A stretch of DNA of 64,000 bases, taken from assembly GCF_040954835.1 (NCBI RefSeq), contig NW_027168352.1, positions 647,501 through 711,500 on the forward strand, given 5' to 3'. Within the stretch, counting starts at the first letter, position 1. Each line of letters starts with the position of its first letter. This DNA comes from Lepisosteus oculatus. Lineage: Eukaryota; Chordata; Actinopteri; Semionotiformes; Lepisosteidae. Positions 57,693 to 64,000 of the stretch are shown piece by piece. A program made the translations under genes and the position numbers. The notes beneath the pieces are model-generated. The model worked only from the letters and a program-made list of their open reading frames with translations. It made no database searches and was not told the origin of the DNA.

Positions 57693-57734
57693 AGACATCG
57701 CACGCTCCGACCCACGGCATCGTGTCCAGACCCA

Positions 57735-57930
57735 GCCCTGTCCAGCCCTGTGGTTGAAGCCGATACCCTGGCTTCTCTCAAGACACAGCTGGGTGAGTTC
57801 CTCCAGTCAGGACAGGGGGGCTCTACTGTACACAGAGGGTGGCGGGGGTGTGGAACAACTCCTTTGTTCGGGGCCTTGGGGCATTCTTGTTGTGAAAGGC
57901 GCTATATAAAAAAACGGAATTGAAATTGAA
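57735..57930 (+). mobile_element. Fish retroposon 3' region, unit 3
   Basis: Counterpart of 21310-21500. Confidence 0.5.
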
Positions 57931-58072
57931 TCTTACAGGTTTGGGTTTTTCAGAGATCTTGTCAGAGATCTTGTCTGACATGCCCGTTTCAAAAACGTAA
58001 CGACACTCCTCACGTTCGAGCGCCGCCGGTCTGTGACGTAACGTATCCTTACACAACCATGATGGTTTCATC

Positions 58073-58202
58073 ATGGACAGCACGAAAGCCCGAAAAGTGG
58101 TTGACGTTTTAGTTTGGCAACGCCACGATGGATCCCAGTTTTTTTTTTATTTTGGAGGCCAAAGAGGACAAAAAAGGAAACGTCCGGAGTCTTGTAGCGT
58201 GA
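58073..58202 (+). pseudogene. Shifted copy of the 42-codon frame, unit 3
   Basis: The poly-T run has ten T instead of nine, shifting the frame seen in units 1 and 2. Confidence 0.35.
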
Positions 58203-59397
58203 GAAGGGTTTAAATTTCGACTTAAGGAGTTGGCCATCGTTATATTTCGCGAGGTATAATACGGGGGGAAAAAGAACATTTGTATTTATCAACCTACTAG
58301 TAATACTGGGTGGATGTCACGTTCCCCAAAGTTCAGTGCCTCTCTCTAATAAAGTAGAAACGCGACATTAAACTCCGTTCGAAACGGGAGAATTCACCAG
58401 GACACGATACAACTGACGTCCGGAAAAAAAAGAAAAAAAGAACTCCTATTTCCATTTGTAATGACCCGTCGTGTTTTTCCCGGTGTACGCTTCTCTTTCG
58501 GAGACCGTTTCTCTCTGGTGTTGTTTTGCTGTTGGAATAAATGCCGAGGTGACCCGTCTGCGTGTTCTCTCCAGCGGGTCGTTTCCTCCACCGCAGGGGC
58601 TGGTCGAACCGGGGTCTCCCAATCATCACAGAAGTGTGTGTCGTTTTGGGTGGTGGTGGTGGGGGGATGCATCGGGGATACTGCGCCCCGAGGGGGTGAC
58701 CTCTCACATTGCTCCGGACGAAGGGAGAAGACTTGTACCTTCCCGAGTCCGGGTTGTGAAAACTACAGCGCTACCCTGTTTTCCATTTGTATCGTGTATT
58801 ATTAGACAGTCATAAGTATCTGTACTGATCACAGAGTCCCCCTCTCACTGCCAGGACTGAAGCCCAGTGCAGCACGAATAACAATAATAATTAATAAGTC
58901 TGGACCCTCCACTCAGAGCTCCTCCCAGGTCAGGGTGATCCCCTCCAGCCCCCCCAGTGTGCAGCCCCCACCTGGATGATGCTCCAGTCCGTTCTGCACA
59001 CAGCAGCTCTCAGTGGGGAGGAGAGCAGAGGGATGGAGCCAGTTCAGAGAGGGGGGGTGATTAGGAGGCCATGATAGGTCAAGACCAGGGGGGGAATCAG
59101 GCCAGGACACTGGGGTAACACCCCTACTCTTCTCCAGAGACACCCCGGGATTGTTAATGAGCACAGAGAGTCAGGACCTCGGTTTGACGTCTCATCCGAA
59201 GGACAGCGCCTGTTTACAGTCCAGTGTCCCCCTTCACTATACTGGGGCATCAGGACCCACACAGACCGCAGGGTGAGAGCGCCCCCTGCTGGCCCCACTC
59301 ACACCTCTCCCAGCAGCAACCCTGGGGGGGGGGGGAGGGAAAAAACCAAAAGCTAAACAGATTTTTTTTAAAAACATTTTATTGATGCTTTACAAAA

Positions 59398-60040
59398 GTC
59401 CAGTCCAGTCTGGTGTCCCTCAGCTCCAGTCCAATCCAGTCTGGTATCCCTCAGCTCCAGTCCAGTCCAGTCTGGGGCCCCTCGGCTCCAGTCAAGTCCA
59501 GTCTGGGGCCCCTCAGCTTTAGTCCAGTCTGGTGTCCCTCAGCTCCAGTGCAGTCCAGACTGGGGTCCCTCAGCTTCGGTCCAGCACAGTCTCGGGTCCC
59601 TCAGGTTCGGTCCAGCACAGACTGGGGTCCCTCAGCTCCAGTCCAGTCCAGTCTGGTGTCCCTCAGCTTCGGTCCAGTCCAGACTGGGGTCCCTCAGCTT
59701 CAGTCCAGCACAGTCTGGGGTCCCTCAGCTTCGGTCCAGCACAGTCTGGTGTCCCTCAGCTTTGGCCCACCACAGACTGGGGTCCCTCAGCTTCGGTCCA
59801 GCACAAACTGGGGTCCCTCAGCTTCGGTCCAGCACAGTCTGGGGTCCCTCAGCTTCAGTCCAGACTGGGGTCCCTCAGCTTCGGTCCAGCACAGTCTGGG
59901 GTCCCTCAGCTCCAGTCCAGTCCAGTCTGGTGTCTCTCAGCTCCGGTCCAGTCCAGGCTATTGTCCCTAGGCTCCAGTCCAGTCCAGTCTGGGGTCCCTC
60001 AGCTCCGGTCCACTCCAGTCCAGTCTAGTCCAGTCCAGAT
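59398..60040. repeat. 31-bp minisatellite, B3
   Basis: Counterpart of 22965-23625 with a different unit order. Confidence 0.9.
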
Positions 60041-60384
60041 CTTAGCAGGCACAGAACCAGGAAAGGAACCTGGAAAGAAAATTGTTATTGCAGTTGTGAG
60101 GGACAAAGACACAGACGTCACCATGACATCAAACAGCAAGAGGAGACTCCTCCTTGAATCACAGACACTACCGGGCGGCGCCCCCCTGTCTGCTCACCTG
60201 CACCTCCTCTTCCTCTTCTTGTCCTTCCCGGCAGCCTGCTCCTCCTCTCCCTCGCTCTTCCTCTCCTGAGCTACGGTCTCCGCCGCCTCCATCGGCTCGT
60301 CCTGATCTTCTGTCTCCACTGACACGCAGCTCAGGGACTTCAAAAAGACGCAACAGCGCTTCTGAAGCAGAGACAGGAGAGTCA

Positions 60385-60795
60385 CGTTAAGAGTCGGACT
60401 GGACACTCCAGGACATGAACACTGCACTGAGAGAGAGGGGTTCATACAAACACACTGACTAGACACTCCAGGACATGAACACTGCACTGAGAGAGAGAGA
60501 GGGGTTCATACAGACACACTGACTGGACACTCCAGTACATGAACACTGCACTGAGAGAGAGAGAGGTTCATACAAACACACTGACTAGACACTCCAGTAC
60601 ATGAACACTGCACTGAGAGAGAGAGGGGTTCATACAGACACACTGACTGGACACTCCAGTACATGAACACTGCACTGAGAGAGAGAGGGGTTCACACAGA
60701 CACCCTGACTGACTGGACACTCCAGTACATGAACACTGCACAGAGAGAGAGAGGTGTTCATACAGACACCCTGACTGGACACTGGACAGGAGTAA
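60385..60795. repeat. 62-bp minisatellite in intron 6, B3
   Basis: Counterpart of 23983-24395 with a rearranged unit order. Confidence 0.9.
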
Positions 60796-60999
60796 AGAGA
60801 GGATCAGAGCATTACCCACCTTCTTTTTCTTCTGTCTCACAGGAGGTGGTGATTGGACCTCCTCCAGCTGGAGTCCGAGGAGGGAGAGAGAGGGCAGGAG
60901 AGGGACAGCACAGGGAGAGAAAGAGAGAGACAGGTGAGTCAAGTGTCCCAAGAGCACAGAGACTCTGCTGAGATCACACTCGCAGTGAGTGAGCCTGGG

Positions 61000-62060
61000 T
61001 GTAGCCCACTAATACTGACCCTCTGGACACCACAGGACAGAGAGGAGGAGGAGAGAGACACACTGCCTGGACACCACAGGACAGAGAGGAGGAGGAGAGA
61101 GACACAGACAGACAGGGCTGAAAGAGAGAGAGACAGAGAGGCAGGGACAGACAGACAGCAGGCCGAGAGAGAGACACTGAGATCGAGGGACAGACAGACT
61201 GAGAGACAGGGCTGAAAGAGAGAGAGACAGAGAGGCAGGGACAGACAGCAGGCCGAGAGAGACACTGACCGACAGGGCTGAAAGAGAGAGAGACACTGAG
61301 ACCCAGGGACAGACAAGACGGCGAAACTCCACCACAGACAGGACAGGAGGCAGGGTGGGACCAGCACTGACCTCCTTCCTCTCTCCTGCCAGAGGAACTG
61401 TCTCCACCTCCTCTTCCTCCTGCAAGTCAAGAGACAGGCTGAGAGAGAGACGGGCTGGCGGGACATCGGCGAACAGAGCTGAAGGCAGAGAGCCGGTGAG
61501 ACAGGCCCAGCTGGGACAACGCAGGACAGACAGAGAGACAGACAGGGAGACACACGAAGAGAAACAGGGAGAGAGACCCAGCTGGGACAATGCAGGACAG
61601 ACAGAGAGCAGGGAGACACACGGAGAGACACAGGGAGACAGGCCCAGCTGGGACAACGCAGGACAGACAGAGAGCAGGGAGACACAGAGAGACACAGGGA
61701 GAGAGACCCAGCTGGGACAACGCAGGACAGACAGAGAGCAGGGAGACACACGGAGAGACACAGGGAGACAGGCCCAGCTGGGACAAAGCAGGACAGACAG
61801 AGAGCAGGGAGACATGGAAAGAGAGAGGGAGAGAGACAGGGAGAGAGGGACAGACACAGAGACTCAGACAGAAGGACAGAAAGACAGAAAGAGAGAAGTG
61901 CAGATGGACAGATGACAGAGACAGAGAAAAGGACATATGGACTGATGGACAGAAAGACAGAAAAAGACAGAAAGACAGATGGACAGATGGACTGAAGGAT
62001 AGACGGACAGAAGGACAGATGGGCGGACAGACAGATGGACGGACAGACGGACAGACTCTG
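61000..62060. repeat. Purine-rich and GACAGA repeats in introns 4-5, B3
   Basis: Counterpart of 24600-25605, with one additional CCCAGCTGGGACAA unit. Confidence 0.85.
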
Positions 62061-62529
62061 CCCCACTTGCCTCGTCAGACATCTCAGCCTCTCTCCTTGC
62101 CCTCCGCACCGGGGAGCCCCAGGCGGGGCCTGGCGGGGCCGGGCAGGCGATGGGGGGCAGGACGGGTGGGGGCAGGGGCAGGGGCACCGCCCCGGGCAGC
62201 AGGGGGGGCTCGAGGGGCATGGCGGGGAGGAAGGGGGGGCGGCGGGGCGGGGCGGGCAGGGGCCTGAGGGGGCCGGAGGGGGGGGGTGGGGGCGGGGGCG
62301 GGGAGCGGAGGGGGCTCTCGGGTGAGGAGGGGGGGGACACCGAGCGGAACGAGCCGGGCGAGCCCGAGCGGGACGAGCCGGGCGACTCCGGGAGCTCCAG
62401 CTGCAGCTCGGCCGCCCTCTCCAGCTTCTGGACGAGCTCGGGGAAGCACGAAGACACCACGGGATTCTGTCCAGCGGGGAAAGGGGGAGACACAACGCAG
62501 GGGGGATGAGGAGCAGAGACTACGCCTGG

Positions 62530-62865
62530 ACAGGTGAGTGTGTACAGTGTGTCCAGTAAGAGTCTGGACAGGTGAGTCTCTACAGTGTGTCCAGTGAGAG
62601 TGTGGACAGGTGAGTGTGTACAGTGTGTCCAGTGAGAGTGTGGACATGTGAGAGTGGACAGTGTGTCCAGTGAGTGTGGACAGGTGAGTGTGGACAGTGT
62701 GTCCAGTGAGAGTGTGGACAGGTGAGAGTGCACAGTGTGTCCAGTGAGTGTGGACAGTGTGTCCAGTGAGAGTCTGGACAGGTGAGTGTGTCCAGTGTGT
62801 CCAGTAAGAGTCTGGACAGGCGAGTGTGTCCAGTGTGTCCAGTAAGAGTGTGGACAGGTGTGTCC
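62530..62865. repeat. 39-bp minisatellite in intron 3, B3
   Basis: Counterpart of 26075-26405. Confidence 0.9.
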
Positions 62866-63074
62866 AACAGTAAGAAGCTGTCTTACCCTGTAACCCAGCT
62901 CAGGGGTGTTAGGGGGTGCTCTGTCTCCTCCCCAGATCTCACCTTCAGCTCTGGTGAAATGCCGGACCACTAGGAGACGCTGGAAACGAGGACACAAGAC
63001 AGAGGTCAGGTCCACAGAGCTCACTCAATCACTACAGCAAGCAGAGACCTCTTGGCCATCAGGACTGTGGGGGT

Positions 63075-63281
63075 CAGAGTGGGGAGCTGTAGGGTATCGG
63101 GAGTTTAGGGGTCAGTGTGGGGAGCTGTAGGGTATCGGGAGTTTAGGGGTCAGTGTGTGGGGAGCTGTAGGGTATCGGGAGTTTAGGGGTCAGTGTGGGG
63201 AGATGTAGGGTATCAGGAGTTTAGGGGTAAGTGTGGGGAGCTGTAGGGTATCGGGAGTTTAGGGGTCAGTGTGGGGAGCTG
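63075..63281. repeat. 38-bp TAGGG-containing minisatellite in intron 2, B3
   Basis: Six units, the last running directly into telomeric repeats. Confidence 0.9.
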
Positions 63282-63332
63282 TAGGGTTAGGGTTAGGGTT
63301 AGGGTTAGGGTTAGGGTTAGGGTTAGGGTTAG
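63282..63332 (+). repeat. Interstitial telomeric repeat (TTAGGG)n
   Basis: 51 bp of perfect vertebrate telomere repeat, about 8.5 units. It begins within the TAGGGT of the intron 2 minisatellite, so the exact start is ambiguous by about 6 bp. Confidence 0.95.
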
Positions 63333-64000
63333 TTGTCTGAAAAAACGCGTTTATTTCGGGCTGAAAAACACGTTTTGAAAAGTGTGATGTTACTGCCCCA
63401 TAACTTACATGGGGTTGACCAAACTTGCAGAAACATGTTTATTTCTGCTGAAAAACACGTTTTGACCCTTTCTGCACACTGGGGTTAAGGGCTGAGTGTG
63501 TTGGCACTTCTGAGCCTTGCTGTTACAAGTATATTCAGCTGTCTGAAAAAACGTGTTTATTTCGGGCTGAAAAACACGTTTTGAAAAGTGTGATGTTACT
63601 GCCTCATAACTTACATGGGGTTGTCCAAACTTGCAGAAACATGTTTATTTCTGCTGAAAAACACGTTTTGACCCTTTCTGCACACTGGGGTTAAGGGCTG
63701 AGTGTGTTGGCACTTCTGAGCCTTGCTGTTACAAGTATATTCAGCTGTCTGAAAAAACGTGTTTATTTCGGGCTGAAAAACACGTTTTGAAAAGTGTGAT
63801 GTTACTGCCCCATAACTTACATGGGGTTGACCAAACTTGCAGAAACATGTTTATTTCTGCTGAAAAACACGTTTTGACACTTTCTGTACACTGGGGTTAA
63901 GGGCTGAGTGTGTGGGCTCTTCTGAGCCTTGCTGTTACAAGGAGATTCATTTGCCTGAAAAAACGCGTTTATTTCGGGCTGAAAAACACGTTTTGAAAAG
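63333..64000. repeat. 206-bp satellite array
   Basis: Monomers start at about 63335, 63541, 63747 and 63953 (GTCTGAAAAAACG phase), a constant 206 bp. Each holds two related halves about 88 bp apart, around (C/T)GTTTATTTC and GCTGAAAAACACGTTTTGA, so it probably arose from an older dimer. It continues past the window. Confidence 0.95.

Larger units (their letters stand above)
60042..62979 (-). pseudogene. 5'-truncated gene copy B3 (exons 3-8)
   Basis: Exons 62887-62979, 62071-62466, 61372-61419, 60820-60867, 60198-60361 and 60042-60069. All are open. Exon 4 is six bases longer in its proline run (132 codons). Exons 1 and 2 and the promoter are missing because the sequence changes to telomeric repeats inside intron 2. 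It could be expressed only from a new start. Confidence 0.75.
47375..63281 (+). repeat. 18-kb tandem unit 3, truncated
   Basis: A block 47375-58330, B block 58331-63281. Missing exons 1-2 of the gene and everything beyond, replaced by telomeric repeats. Confidence 0.92.

Noticed and set aside
1-64000. Retroviruses, LTR elements or Polintons
   Set aside because: I saw no paired long terminal repeats, gag/pol/env-like or capsid-like reading frames. Mobile DNA here is LINE and SINE.

Overview
The window is vertebrate nuclear DNA, most likely from a ray-finned fish and plausibly an early-branching one. The evidence is vertebrate-type U1 snRNA, 5S rRNA and tRNA sequences, a 5S-rRNA-headed SINE (SINE3-like), fish-type LINE fragments, very abundant minisatellites and TTAGGG telomeric repeats. 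The species call is inference. I saw no bacterial-style operon, CRISPR array or retrovirus.

Left part, 1-11340: a small-RNA neighbourhood. Two near-complete U1 snRNA genes lie in opposite orientation at the ends of a large inverted repeat (arms 1-712 and 7391-8103). A third U1 copy is cut by a LINE inserted after U1 nucleotide 39, and a fourth is badly decayed. There is one 5S rRNA gene, plus tRNA genes or pseudogenes for Gly (two), Gln, Ile and Ser. One spliced, degraded protein gene sits at 2378-3334. The mix recalls heterochromatic fish chromosome arms rich in tRNA, snRNA and 5S genes.

Central and right part, 11341-63281: three tandem copies of an approximately 18 kb unit (11341-29305, 29306-47374, 47375-63281, the last cut short). 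Each unit has an A block (about 10.5 kb) and a B block (about 7.4 kb) that share a homologous start. The A block holds the last three exons of a protein gene, a LINE C-terminal fragment, two long minisatellites and a cluster of tRNA-like genes (Val, His, Glu, Val, Asp). The B block holds a fuller copy of the same gene on the minus strand. I reconstruct eight exons and about 301 residues; every intron up to the last coding segment is phase 0, and most introns plus the 3' flank are filled with their own minisatellite. I do not recognise the protein: proline-rich centre, acidic stretches, and a basic Cys-containing C-terminus.

Right end, 63282-64000: the third gene copy stops inside intron 2. 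There about 8.5 TTAGGG units begin with TAGGG microhomology, followed by a 206-bp satellite. This looks like a healed break or an old subtelomere fusion.
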